Assembly: GCA_026929865.2 (NCBI GenBank)
Contig: CM049403.1
Span: 20,988,001-21,052,000, forward strand
Direction: 5' to 3'
DNA from: Hyperoplus lanceolatus
Lineage: Eukaryota; Chordata; Actinopteri; Uranoscopiformes; Ammodytidae
DNA: 64,000 nt
This document shows, in pieces, positions 38,887-51,991 of the stretch; the first letter of the stretch is position 1, and each line of letters opens with the position of its first letter. The position numbers and the translations under genes are program-made. The notes under the pieces were generated by a model that was given only the letters and a program-made list of their open reading frames with translations, did no database searches and had not been told where the DNA came from.

Positions 38887-40843
38887 GTTTTTAACATGTA
38901 ATGTGACCCCATTTCACCATGCATTGGGGGCATTGAAATCTAACTATACTGAATGAAAAAAATGAGAATACCCTTAAAAGAGTAGTCAATGAGAAAAGTT
39001 CTACTCATAAAAGATAACAATTACCTGGGACCATTTACATTTAGAGTAGCATTTTGCAGCAATGTTCATGCATGTCCACAGGTACCTGACAGCTCGATAG
39101 AGTCTCGCAGTTAGCGATAATGGTAATACACCATGAGTCTGGGCTTTAGAATTTAAAATTGAAGTAAAAAAAAAAAAGATTCTGCCAATGGCGCCTAATC
39201 AGCCAAGGAGAAACGGTGAGTGGGCTGACACAAAGAGTTTTGAGAACTTCAAAAGTCCATTTCTTTCTTTTGCCTTTGTCTCGTGGTAATTTGTCAGTTA
39301 AAATTTCTTTAACTTTAAATTTCTCATTGTCACTGGTGACCTTTTATTGCCCTGCATTAATTAAAAAATTCCAAGACCATGGGACTTTAAAGAGATAATA
39401 CACATTGTAGATACATTCTGGAAATATGTTATGGGAAAAGGGTTATTCAGTCCTTCCAATCTCAGAAAATCAGATTGCAAAAAGATGAAGAATTGTGATT
39501 ATTCACCACACAATAAAAATGACCCCACAAAAAAACTACATTTTGTGTTCAAAGTAAGTATCTTGAAAAGTCAGTGGGTATATTTACCTACAAGTCGACA
39601 CTCAGTATTCCCTTTCAAAATTGTGACAAACGTTCAGTGAGGTTTATTGTTACATTCTTATTCTTAATCGTAAATTGAACCTTTAGCTGACCTTTCAAGT
39701 TGAGGAGGACATGAACTGCCCTTGTTGAGAAACAAACATCATTCATGTCATTTTTTTATGAACTGTAGTCTGCATTTTAAGAGTTTCACAATCAGGTGTT
39801 GGGGTTGCTTCCCACACTATCTCTGCTACATCTGGAAAACTTCAAATATAAAAAAAAAAATGAAAAGAAGTGCACCAAGAAAAGAAAATAGAAAAGCACT
39901 TATCTACCGTCAGAAATGAATCGATGTCTATCCACGAGCAGTACATCCTTCACCTTCATGAATATTTCTCTGATGGAGATATTGCATTCACGTAGAGGAT
40001 CACAGCTGCATGTTAAGGGACCTGTAAGTCTTCACAGCAAGCTGGAGATTTACCCTGTTGTTGTAGCGCACCTGCATCTCTTCTCATTTGTCTCCTCAGA
40101 CATATTTCTGGTCACGCAAGAACAGCTTCGACATAACTGGCTGGACCGCGTCTGTATGTCTCCTTGGATGGGAAGGCTTTACCGCCCTGCTCAAACAAAG
40201 CCTATAGAGAAAATAAGAGTTGCACTCACATCTATTTGTTTGACAGCGGGTATCACAGCATACCCTTCTGTTATGGAATGTTTTATGTTCACAAGTGAGA
40301 TAGTCAGCGATGGATTCTCTGCATAAACACACACATTCACACATTATATCTCGCTGTGCCTTTATCTCTTCAAGCCTTCTTATATTGAAACAAACAGGCC
40401 TGCCCTCAGTGAGATGCATTAGTTTTGCGCTTATCTCTGTGTATTACAGCGGATCATGTTTAACTTTGGTTCAGAGCAGAGTTGTGACATGGGGCCACTT
40501 TGCAAAAAGAAACTCGGACAGCTGTTTGTATTCAGAATGCAGTAGTCGATGATTTACAGTAAAAGATAACTGAATTTGTTTTTTACTTTTTTGCAACAGA
40601 CAGGAATGTAGTATCTGTTTACTGGTACATGATAGTTACTATATTGTATACATGACACTTAACAGGTAGCCCAACATGTATGTTGTAAAGAAATACCAAG
40701 ACAAATAATTCCTAATCAAGCCAAACACAACTAATGAAAGTGTGTGTGTGTTTGGTAAATAAAGGTTGGCTCATCATTGTTCCTGTTTGGCTCTTTCCTT
40801 TGTCATTGTGCTGCTGTTTTCTGACTCTAGATGTGATAATATG
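38887..40843. other. Non-coding stretch, nothing recognised
   Basis: No recognised gene. The 136-codon plus frame at 39916-40326 overlaps an opposite-strand frame (40096-40419), and neither has domain-like features. Confidence 0.45.
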
Positions 40844-41960
<1,117 letters not shown>

Positions 41961-42308
41961 CCCACCACCACCATCCTCCCACGCCACAAACCTTTGTCTG
42001 ACACCATCCCCAGTATCTCACAGCCTTTTGTAGCTCAAATGAATCCTTCTATCTCTTCCCATTCCCCTCCTTATTCTGACCAGGCAGGGATTGAATTATA
42101 ATTTGTCCTTTATTCTCTTTTGGAACTCTTAAGGGCCAAATTCCACTCTTGCGTGTCTGATCCTCTTATATCAGTGCACTCACTGACATGTTTTCAAAAT
42201 TCCTCCCCCTTTTATTTTTCCCTGCTGCCGCTACCGAAGCCAACATAGCTTTCAGGGTGCCAACAAGTTGTAAACATGGTAATAAGAGGAGCGGAAGCAT
42301 AACCAAGT

Positions 42309-42343
<35 letters not shown>

Positions 42344-43318
42344 GAAGAGGGGAGATAAAGGGGATCCCGCATCTTGTTGGACTGAAATATATGTTGGTGT
42401 ACAGTGGGAATGAGAATACTCTTTCTCCTGTTCATGTAAAGCTGTGAATGCACACACACATTGTTATCAGTAAATAACAAATCAACCCCTTTGCTTCCTA
42501 GCAAAAAAACAAATTGCCACTTCGAACAGTGGCAAATGAGAGTTGGTCTCATGTCAGTGCACGCATCTGTAAAATATGAGACTAAAGCACCCATTCTTTC
42601 AAAAACAACAGTCTTATCTCACTTACATTTAAGATAACACAGCATTTGCTTCTTTTTTTTATTATTTTCTTTCTTTTGATAACTTTCATGCTTCTTTGAT
42701 CTGCCTTAATTTTTCTTTGTCATCTGGTGTCATTTGAATGTTTCCCGCCATTTCCCATGGAGACTTAATCTTTGCCCAACAAGGACAGGAAGATAAGACT
42801 AGAAGTAAAGAAAAAATAAATCATTTTAGAATTGATGCTGGCATTTTGAAGACGTTTGTTGGGGAAGATGATACTGCTGTTCCGACCTGCAGCAGCACAC
42901 TGGTGTCTGACATGATCACCTTGCTACATAGAGCATCATGAAAGGTTTTCTCTTTTGGGTTTTACATATCTTTTACAAGCATCTTTTTTCTGGTTACACA
43001 CTTCCTTTCACCTCTAAATCCCTATGGCCACGACAGAACAAGAAGCCTAATCTAGTAGAAATTGATTCCTGTCCCATCATAATTTGCCTTGTCTCTATGT
43101 GGCCTGGCCATTGGGCGCCGTTGTTGGAGGAAAAGAAGGGGGGGGGGGGTCGGAAGGGGGATATTACAAATCATGTGAGCACATTGGAGCAGCGATCAAT
43201 AGGGAGAGGTGCAGTCAATCTTGTTTATTACTCCTTTTTGCAATTTTAGAATTCAGATTTCATGACAGGGATGGGAGATGAATGAGTGGGCGCCGCAGAG
43301 CCAACACCACCGATTACC

Positions 43319-43320
<2 letters not shown>
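41961..43320. other. Non-coding stretch, nothing recognised
   Basis: No gene recognised. It contains a GA array at about 42309-42335 and a G run at about 43138-43149. Confidence 0.5.
42309..42335 (+). repeat. (GA)n microsatellite
   Basis: About 13 GA units, then GACAGAGAGAAG. Confidence 0.93.

Positions 43321-43371
<51 letters not shown>
43321..43371 (+). repeat. (AG)n microsatellite
   Basis: About 25 AG units followed by interrupted GACAGAGAG repeats to about 43388. Confidence 0.96.
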
Positions 43372-43380
<9 letters not shown>

Positions 43381-43443
43381 CAGAGAGTGTGAGAGAGTGA
43401 GTGGTGAGGAGAGAAAGAGCAGGAGGTGGAGGAGGCAGTCGCC

Positions 43444-43533
43444 ATGGAGATGATGATAATCCTGGCCATGCTCGGATGGTGTTTTGTTCTACCCAACGTA
43501 CAAGCTACAGAGAGACATACAATGACTGTTTAA
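43444..43533 (+). CDS. Candidate signal-peptide-encoding first exon or short ORF, unidentified
   Basis: The ATG at 43444 sits in a strong Kozak context (GTCGCCATGGAG) just after a GA-rich, 5'-UTR-like segment. The frame reads MEMMIILAMLGWCFVLPN followed by VQATERH: a short start, a hydrophobic core and an A-T type cleavage site after VQA, as in a secretory signal peptide. It stops after 29 codons. If it is a first coding exon, the splice donor could be the GTACAAG at 43498. I do not recognise the protein, no continuation exon was found, and chance is quite possible. The hydrophobic pattern is seen directly; the exon status is inference. Confidence 0.22.
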   Translation: MEMMIILAMLGWCFVLPNVQATERHTMTV

Positions 43534-44015
43534 TCTTCACCGTATGCCTGGCTGACTCCAGACAAACATGTAGACATGGGCCACTTAGAAGATCTAGAAA
43601 AGGTTGGGGGAGTCTTTTCAACAAACAAAGCATGTGCAAAACGAAAAGGGAAATCAGAAATGAAATAAATAAAATAAGTACAACTGAATGTAACTTGGCA
43701 ACAGTATAAATCATCAAGAGGGGGCCATCAGTGTGTATCAATTGTAAGCACTGGAAAACTGTAGCTATATAGACCAAGGTGTATAGACAGGCAGTTCACA
43801 AAGGCAATCTTTACTGTATTTAATCGCACTTCATTCTTCAGCCACAGGCCTTTGACTCCAGTGTTCGGTAAACCTTTGAGTGAAATGTACAATCAAAAGA
43901 CAGGCCAGAGTGATATTAAAGTTTAAGGGCAAGACACGAAAACAGCCAGGCAGCCACTGACTAACGGGTCTGAGAGAGAGATGCTGTGAGGGATGGATAC
44001 GAATGGATACAAGGG

Positions 44016-44201
<186 letters not shown>

Positions 44202-46636
44202 TTATTGATGTAATATTTATTTACCCTTGGATGTGTAGGCCTACTCTTGTGCTGTCACAAAGTCTGTAATTTTAACTTCAATAACTGGGAAGTTTAATAC
44301 CTTACAATTTCATGCAGCAGAGTTAAAATATACCAGAACAGGAGCAGGGGAAAGAATAAGTGACATCGAACGAGAAATATTAATGCTTTGCTTTGAACGA
44401 ATACCCATATCAACAACTTGATATGGTGGTTAGTGTGTTTCTCTGGGTTTAAAGCAAGGGTGTAGGGTTGATTTTGACATTGGTGGATACATACAAGTAG
44501 CTGTGTTTCATGCATAAACAGTTCTACAACATGTGTCTATTTAAATCCCTGATTTTAAACACATTGATGAACAATTGTTATACAGTACATCGTTAGACTT
44601 ATATCTGCGACACTTAATCTCACTCACATCTCACATATTAAAATGCCATTATTAGACATCACTTGTGACCATGGCTCTCCAAAGAAACTGTAATCGTTAA
44701 ACACATGATCAGGTATAGTATATATAAGGATGGAGTGTTCCTATTTTAGCGTACATCACATCTAGTTGACGTAGCTTTGGCACTTCATAGAAAAAGATGT
44801 AGCCACAGCCCCTCATGCATTAGCAAGACATGCCCGTTAGCGATATTGGGTTAGTGATGTAGGGCTTCTAACAAAGAACGAGATCTGTCCGTCCACCAGA
44901 TGCATTGCTATGTTTTGTTCACTTATTTACTTGAAGCATTTATTTGCATTAGCTAGTACCTTAGCTAGAGGTGAAGTTTTGATGTTAATAACGGGATAGA
45001 GGACCAGGAACATTTTGCCTTTTCTCTTTATACATGTTAGTTCTTAAATCCAGGAATTTGGGAGCCTACCTCAAGAAACAAGTCTGGCAAGGAACTGCTG
45101 GGCTATGTTTTTGTTAGAGACTCACCTTAATGCATATGTTGTGTATCCCTTGCACAGAAATATGAGTCACGTGCACTCTGTGGGTGTGGCCTGCCATCAT
45201 AACCATGGTGGCCCCCCTCTTCTTTCCATCAGAATGTCTGTTTCAGGCCAAGCAGAACGAGAGACATGGGGAGAAAGCAAGAGGGAGAGAAAGGGAGAGA
45301 CCCTGCTGCATCCCAATCAGCCTGGCTTACTGAGGCAGAACTGTGCCTAAAATACTGGGACTGATGTGGTCTGCGCTTCACCCTCACAATTCCCGTTCAC
45401 AGTCACCGCAGTCCAATGCAATTCAAATAATAATAACAAATGGGGTAAAACTGGATGGATATGGGTGGCATGCTGAGATTTTTCAATACGACGCAGCAGG
45501 ACCCTGCACATGAAATAAGTCAAATATGGGAGTGTTAAGGGACAATATTGTATGTAATAATACAGCTGCCATATCAGTGTAATCCTGAAGTGAGGCTGCC
45601 ACTAAGAGAATAGTCTTATCTCACATAATTGATATGCTGTAGATCAGCCCTATCCGCCCAAAATAATAAATGCTGGTGTTATGGCTAAGTCAAATCTTCT
45701 TAACCTGTGAAATATAAGCAGGATATCTGCAATATCTATTTAGCTAAATCGTTTGGTAGGTTATAAAGCACAACACTCTTTTGCACAGATTTCCCAACAG
45801 ATGATTCTATGAAATTTGGTTGAAATGGAATTCTTTGACATTTTGTGCCAAAGTAGTTTTTTTGTATATTTATAATCATTTGTTTTATTACTAAAATATC
45901 TCACATTTCTCGCAGTGGTAGTGATATTATCCAAAATATACACCGTAGATGATACTGTACAAAGATCAATATAATATATAGACATTACCACATTTCTCAG
46001 AACATGATCATGAAACATTCTCAAATCACATGAACCGTTTTATCATTGTGAATTTAAGATAAAGCAAACACATTATTTATTTAGTTTGGGAAATGATGGT
46101 GGTAATGGTAAGAACAAAAAGAAAACAAGTTGGTCTGATACATTAACTCTCGTCTCCTGTGTGACAGCTGGCCATGCATCTGGTGCATCAAACACCCTGA
46201 CCCCTGACAACTTTCACCTTGCAACATAAATACATACTATTTCCTGTATTGGAACTAGACATACCATGCTAATTTCTGCCAAACTGACCAATATAATTCC
46301 TTGGAAGAAAAGCTAGTTCTTCTTACCACCATTTTAGGCCACCATGTGAGTCAGCTGTTTTGTATTACCGTTGACTGTCAACAATTAAATTAAGGCAGAA
46401 CATATTCAAAATAATGAACACAAAATGATTAAAAAGAATGTGCACATGTTGGAAGATCTTCCTCTGAAAATGCAACATGTGCCGTTATGAGAAGGTACAG
46501 TGTGTTGAATTTGCATGTGAATGTTATTGGACCCGTATTTGTGCATTTATACATGCTTTGGCAGTTGCTGAAGGAAGTGGCAGTAAATAAGAGCTGCTGC
46601 AGTGAACTGTGCACAATCGATTCCGGCTACACTCTG

Positions 46637-46666
46637 TACCTGTCTTACAGCTACCTGTCTTACAGC
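46637..46666 (+). repeat. Perfect 15-bp tandem duplication
   Basis: Two adjacent copies of TACCTGTCTTACAGC. Confidence 0.9.
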
Positions 46667-47706
46667 TGGGTCCATAAGGAGCTTGTTTAGAATTGCACAC
46701 ACTGACATCCGACACTACTTCCCTGAGCTTGCGTGTCCAGGTTGACGCATCTCCGCTAGCCTGAGTGTTTCATTTCAGGCTTTTCAAATAAATGCAGCTG
46801 ATTTAGTGTCACTAGCCACAAAATTATCCCAGGGAAACTGGTTTAATCCTGTGAAACCATAGATTGTACAGCACAGTAAATGTCTCCTCTCCACACCTCT
46901 CCTCTGTATCATACGCGCAGAAACAAGTATGCCCCCGATGCAATTCCAGCGGTGGGCAAATTGAAAACAAATTTCTGTCCAATTTCCACACAATAAAACG
47001 GTTGCTCTGACAATCTGGCCAAACAATGGCACACAAAGCCAGGATCAATCTACCCTCTAATCCTATTGTGTTTTCTGTACCTGCTTATAGTGGCTCAGGC
47101 TTGTATCCCCATTTCCACTGCATTCCCCCTGTAGTATTAAGCACCTGTTAGAAAAAGCATATTGACCTAAAAAGAAAGAAGTCCAGGCTATTAACCCATT
47201 GCCTACAGGAAAGTCTGGATCATGAATGTCTTTATTAAAGTGGAAAAGTCTGGCTTTGTTTTCAATCCCTCTCAATACAGTACAATTATTATTTGCTGTA
47301 GGTATTTTGAAAATAGCTTCTTCTCTTTCTCAGTATTTGTTTCTATTCCACGGTTGTTTGAACTGTTTTCCAGTCACTAGAGGCAGATCTGTTTCATACA
47401 GGCTAAAAATAGATGTTTGAAATGGGAATCTGAGCTCACTGTCTCACCAGCATCTTTTTTCTTTTGGTGTTTTTCTGTATCTAACCTTCTGGGAATTAAT
47501 AGTGCAACCATGCGGAGCGAAAAGATGGACACATGGCTTAAGGAAGTATATGAGCTTTTCTTTTACTCTTCAAACTATACTTTTCAAAGAACTATGGTTG
47601 GTTCTTTTGATATTTTCTTGGAGAAACAAACTGTCAAGGAGGGGGGTAGAGGAGAACCAATAATGTAACAGCATATTTACTTCAATTAATGTCTACTCTG
47701 TAAGCA

Positions 47707-47730
47707 GATTTGATTTGATTTGATTTGATT
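47707..47730 (-). repeat. LINE 3' pentanucleotide tail
   Basis: Four tandem copies of TTTGA/GATTT-type pentamer on the plus strand, directly after CTGTAAGCAGA. L2/CR1-type LINEs end in short tandem repeats rather than poly(A). This defines the 3' end of the minus-strand element. Confidence 0.8.
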
Positions 47731-48218
47731 CAATTTTATTTCAGACATATCAAACATACAAAACAAAATGAAAAGCATGGAAATATAGTAAACAAATTAT
47801 GTTTTCGCAAAAGAAATTAAAAATAAAAGAAAACAAATTAACTGTATTGCTGAGATATGCCTGAAAAGGAGCAGGAAGAAGTATATACTTATTTAATCCT
47901 ACCCCTTTTCCATAGTAAAATAAAAATAAAGAATAACAATATTTATTAAACTAAAAAAACAAAAAAACAAAAAACTAAATGATAATAAAAAAATAAAATA
48001 AAATTCTCTGTACCATTGGCGATACTATAATTGCCATTTATAAACTATACATACATACATACATACATACTATACATCTTAATATACTATATAAAAAAAT
48101 ATATATATATATATATATATTATATATTTATACAATGCATATATCTATATTTATATACATACACAATCAATATATCCATACAATCAGTATATATATCCAT
48201 ATAATTATAATTTCCTTC
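47731..48218 (-). other. LINE 3' UTR
   Basis: AT-rich 3' UTR of the LINE. It holds an ATAC/TATG tetranucleotide array (48047-48070) and an AT array (about 48099-48120). Near the tail, on the minus strand, are GGGGTAGGATTAAATAAG and TTCTTCCTGCTCCTTTTC, a conserved-looking segment of the type found at 3' ends of teleost L2-like LINEs. That segment probably helps reverse-transcriptase recognition (inference). Confidence 0.7.
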
Positions 48219-51200
48219 TTACTTCACACCCTCATCCCTGTACCTATTGAAAATCATTGTTTTGAACCTTTTTTTAAACTGGATCGTGTTTGGACATTGC
48301 TTTAGCTCCATGCTCATCCAATTCCACAGTTGCACACCCCCAATTGAGACGCAATGACTTAAAGTCATGCGTACAGCCAGTTTCTTAAAGTTTAACTGTT
48401 GCCTGAAATTGTAACCCCCTTCTCGGTCAAAGAAAAGCTTTTGAATGTTACCTGGTAGCAGATTATTTCTAGCTTTGAACATGATTTGAGCAACTTGATA
48501 TTCAACCAGGTCATTGAACTTTATGATACGGGAATGTAAAAAGAGGAGGTTGGTGTGATCATAATATCCAGCTTTATTGATTATTCTTATGGCTCGTTTT
48601 TGTAATGTGACTAATGGTAGCAGTGAGCTTTTGTAAGTGGTCCCCCAGACCTCCACACAGTAATTTAAATAAGGTAAGATCATTGAGCAGTAAAGAATAT
48701 GCAATGATTTTTGATCCAATATATGCTTTGCTTTACACAGGACTAAGATGCTTCGTGACAGTTTAGATTTAACATGTTTTATGTGAAGTTTCCAGCTGAG
48801 CTTATGGTCTATTGACACTCCAAGGAATTTATTTACATACACTCTTTCAATTTTAACACCGTCAATCATAACATTTACGTCATTAATTAAATTACAATTT
48901 CCAAACAACATGATTTTTGTTTTACTTAGATTCAATGACAATTTATTATTGTCAAACCACTTTTTTAATTTGCTCATTTCAGTTGTAATTAACTCCAGAA
49001 GCTGCTGTAAGTCCTCTCCCGTACAAAAAATATTAGTGTCGTCTGCAAATAACACGAATTGTAAAATCTTTGATGTTTTGCATATATCATTAATGTAGAG
49101 AATAAAAAGAATTGGCCCTAATACTGACCCTTGGGGGACCCCACAAGCAATGTCCAAACAAGATGACATATGTTCACCCATCTTCACAAACTGCTGTCTG
49201 TTCTGTAAATAGCTCCTCAGCCAGTTTAATACAACCCCCCTGATACCATACCTTTCTAATTTATTGATTATTCTGTCATGATTTATGGTATCAAATGCTT
49301 TTCTGAGATCAATAAAAACACCGGTTGCATAATTCTTTTGATCCAAGGAATTTGATATCTTTTCAATTAGCTCAATGACTGCTAATGAAGTGGATCGGTT
49401 GGGTCTGACGCCGTATTGGCTGTCAGTTAGTAAGTTGTGTTTATTGATGAATTTGTTAAGTCTGGCAGCAAAGAGTTTTTCTAAAATTTTTGAAAATTGA
49501 GGAAGCAGTGAAACAGGCCTGTAGTTTGTGAAGTGGTGTTTATCTCCAGTTTTGTACAGCGGTAAGACTTTTGCAATTTTCATTTTTTTGGGGAATTTAC
49601 CAGTTTGAAATGATAAGTTACAGATGTGCGTAAGTGGTTTAGCAATTCCTTCAATGACATGTTTAACTATTCTCATGTCAATGTCATTATAGTCGGTAGA
49701 AGTCTTGTTTTTACAATTATGAACAATCTCTATAATTTCACTCTCTTCCACTGCTTTTAGAAACATTGATTTTGGATTAATGTCTATTAAATCATAATTA
49801 TTGTCTTCAAAACTCACAGATCCTGGGTCATTAATTTTTTCTGACAAATTTGGTCCCACATTTACGAAGAATTTGTTAAAACCATCAACCACATCATCCA
49901 TATTATCAATTGTATTTTCTTTCTCCATAAAATACTCAGGGTAACCAGTATTTTTTGATCCATTACTAATAATACTATTTAGCACATTCCATAAACCTTT
50001 CATGTTGTTTTTGTTATTCTCTAGTAGTTTATTATAGTATTCTTTCTTACATATCCTCATTATATTGGTTAATTTATTTCTATACTTTTTATACTTATGT
50101 TCTGCTTCTGCAGTTGGATTTTTCATACATTTTCTATACAGTGTATTTTTCTTTTTGCAGGCATTTTTTAATCCCTTATTGATCCACGGACTAGTTGTCT
50201 GTTTGTGTCCATCACTGTATTGTTTCACAGGACAGTGTTTGTCATAAAGTGATTTAAAAACGTTAAGAAATCCATTATATGCTTCGTCAGTATCTTCTAC
50301 CTCATATATTACCCTCCAATTCTGTTTCAGTAAGTCATTCTTTAATGCATTTATGTTTTCTTCGGTTCTCAGTCTTTTGTATTTAAAATGACTGGTGTTC
50401 TTTGGTTTCATATAATTACAGTGATAAACAACAAAAACAGGCAAATGGTCACTGTATAGCAGTCCGCTTACTGTATTGTTATCCATAGTATTTGTGAATA
50501 TATTATCTATTAATGTTGCCGAATGAGAAGTGATTCTACTAGGTCTTGTTATTGTAGGATATAGACCCATACTGTACATAGTATTGATAAATTCCTCTGT
50601 CATTTTATGTTTTTTTGGATTCAAAAGGTCAATATTATAATCCCCACATATGAAAATATTCTTTTGCAATGATATTGTGAACATGTTTTCCATCCAATCT
50701 TTAAATAATTCAATGTTCGATCCAGGAGCTCTGTATATACAACTGACAATAACATTCTTGGTCATTTCCATACATATTTCTACTGTAACACATTCCAATA
50801 AATCATCAACCGCTGTTGTCATGTTTTCCACTACCTTGTATTTCAGACTTTTGACCACATAGATAGCCACACCTCCTCCACTTTTTTTGCCTCTGTTAGT
50901 ATAATTCAGTTCATATCCATCAATCCCAAAGTCCACACCTTTCTCAGTGCTGATCCAAGTCTCTGATATTGCAATAATGTTAAATGGAATCTTGAATAGC
51001 TTTATATATTCTTTTATGCTGTGGAAGTTGGCATATAGACTTCTGCTATTAAAGTGGATAATTGACATGTTGTTTACTGATTGGAAATGTATATTAAATT
51101 GCTCATCTGTGTAATAACTGCAGCTGTTTTTGAAGTTAAGTAAGTTGTTATCCGGATCAATGTCATTTTCTATGTCTTGTGTGTTATGCTCTGTATATGC

Positions 51201-51251
51201 AAAGGTTTCTAGTTCTGTTAAAGAAACAGGATTGCTGTCAGGAATTGTCAT
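48219..51251 (-). CDS. LINE ORF2: endonuclease-reverse transcriptase
   Basis: A 1010-residue protein that would nick target DNA and reverse-transcribe the LINE RNA from the nick. The endonuclease-exonuclease-phosphatase domain spans about residues 62-275. Its expected catalytic signatures are present: N68 (HFNSRS), E97 (SETW), GDYN with D204/N206, D249 (LIDNIF) and SDH with H269. The reverse transcriptase spans about 555-825: YRPVSLL (577-583), IDLRKAFD with D648, GVPQGSVLGP (704-713), FADD with catalytic D737/D738, NKLSLNLSKTK and FLGVSID. The C-terminal part has VEVWGTTYKSSL and LQKRAIRIINKAG, typical of L2/CR1-like LINEs, and no RNase H. The ATG at 51251 lies 38 bp after the ORF1 stop. No catalytic residue is missing and the frame is uninterrupted. 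Confidence 0.95.
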   Translation of the reverse strand: MTIPDSNPVSLTELETFAYTEHNTQDIENDIDPDNNLLNFKNSCSYYTDEQFNIHFQSVNNMSIIHFNSRSLYANFHSIKEYIKLFKIPFNIIAISETWISTEKGVDFGIDGYELNYTNRGKKSGGGVAIYVVKSLKYKVVENMTTAVDDLLECVTVEICMEMTKNVIVSCIYRAPGSNIELFKDWMENMFTISLQKNIFICGDYNIDLLNPKKHKMTEEFINTMYSMGLYPTITRPSRITSHSATLIDNIFTNTMDNNTVSGLLYSDHLPVFVVYHCNYMKPKNTSHFKYKRLRTEENINALKNDLLKQNWRVIYEVEDTDEAYNGFLNVFKSLYDKHCPVKQYSDGHKQTTSPWINKGLKNACKKKNTLYRKCMKNPTAEAEHKYKKYRNKLTNIMRICKKEYYNKLLENNKNNMKGLWNVLNSIISNGSKNTGYPEYFMEKENTIDNMDDVVDGFNKFFVNVGPNLSEKINDPGSVSFEDNNYDLIDINPKSMFLKAVEESEIIEIVHNCKNKTSTDYNDIDMRIVKHVIEGIAKPLTHICNLSFQTGKFPKKMKIAKVLPLYKTGDKHHFTNYRPVSLLPQFSKILEKLFAARLNKFINKHNLLTDSQYGVRPNRSTSLAVIELIEKISNSLDQKNYATGVFIDLRKAFDTINHDRIINKLERYGIRGVVLNWLRSYLQNRQQFVKMGEHMSSCLDIACGVPQGSVLGPILFILYINDICKTSKILQFVLFADDTNIFCTGEDLQQLLELITTEMSKLKKWFDNNKLSLNLSKTKIMLFGNCNLINDVNVMIDGVKIERVYVNKFLGVSIDHKLSWKLHIKHVKSKLSRSILVLCKAKHILDQKSLHILYCSMILPYLNYCVEVWGTTYKSSLLPLVTLQKRAIRIINKAGYYDHTNLLFLHSRIIKFNDLVEYQVAQIMFKARNNLLPGNIQKLFFDREGGYNFRQQLNFKKLAVRMTLSHCVSIGGVQLWNWMSMELKQCPNTIQFKKRFKTMIFNRYRDEGVK

Positions 51252-51289
51252 GGTGAATTGTGAATTCCATTACCTTGATTTGGTGTATC

Positions 51290-51991
51290 TTATTGATATG
51301 TATCCAGTTCAACCAGGTCCCTGATGAGTAGAACTTTGGCTTGTTCTGGTGTACCGTTGAGCTTGATGAATATTTTACAGTTGGTCGTCCATGTTGATTG
51401 AATTTTCTTCTGCTTTCTCAGGAACCTGGCCTTTCTGGCGATGTCAGCATTTTTCTTTGTCAGGTGCTCATTCAGATACACATCCGAGCCTTTCAGTCGT
51501 CTTCCCTGTTTCAACAGATCAGTTTTATGTTTCCTGTTTGCAAACCGAATTATTATGACTGGTTTATCCGTCTTGATTGTCCATGGGAGCGGGTGACAGG
51601 CCTCGATGTTGCTACTGTCCAACTCAATCCCCTTTGAGTGGAGGAACGCCATCACCTGTTGCTCCACCGATGAGGCGTCCTGCTCGCTCGCCTCCCCTCC
51701 GTTCCGCGGTGATAATGCCCGCGCATAAGAGCGGGGTTTGGTCTCCAGCCCAGTGACAATGATGTCGTTCATTCTGGAGTACTGCTCCAGATCGCCCACT
51801 CTGTTCTCCAGCGATATAATCCGCTTGTCCTTCTCGGAGTTTTGAAGCCTTAGTTCCTTAACTTCATCAACTAATCGCATAATGCAGTTCTGCTGTTTGC
51901 GAACTGCAGAAACCTCCACCGTCAACATGTCGAGTGACACTTTAATATCATCGACCTCATCCGCAGATGCAGGAATTTTTTTCGGTGGCAT
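51290..51991 (-). CDS. LINE ORF1: coiled-coil RNA-binding-like protein
   Basis: A 233-residue protein that precedes ORF2 in the same element. Residues about 12-72 are rich in heptad-like L/V/I spacing with many K/E (VDEVKELRLQNSEKDKRIISLENRVGDLEQ), consistent with a coiled coil for oligomerisation. Residues about 73-180 resemble an RRM-like fold of LINE ORF1 proteins: NDIIVTGL, then PVIIIRFANRKHKTDLLKQG and DVYLNEHLTKKN. A basic tract follows (ARKARFLRKQKK). The family role is binding LINE RNA in a ribonucleoprotein with ORF2. The start ATG at 51991 directly follows the 5' UTR and begins MPPKKIPAS. The frame is intact. Confidence 0.88.
   Translation of the reverse strand: MPPKKIPASADEVDDIKVSLDMLTVEVSAVRKQQNCIMRLVDEVKELRLQNSEKDKRIISLENRVGDLEQYSRMNDIIVTGLETKPRSYARALSPRNGGEASEQDASSVEQQVMAFLHSKGIELDSSNIEACHPLPWTIKTDKPVIIIRFANRKHKTDLLKQGRRLKGSDVYLNEHLTKKNADIARKARFLRKQKKIQSTWTTNCKIFIKLNGTPEQAKVLLIRDLVELDTYQ

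Noticed and set aside
39916..40326. 136-codon plus-strand ORF
   Set aside because: No recognisable similarity, and an overlapping opposite-strand frame of similar length suggests chance.
48910..50862. Plus-strand ORFs opposite the LINE ORF2
   Set aside because: They are antisense shadows of the ORF2 reading frame.
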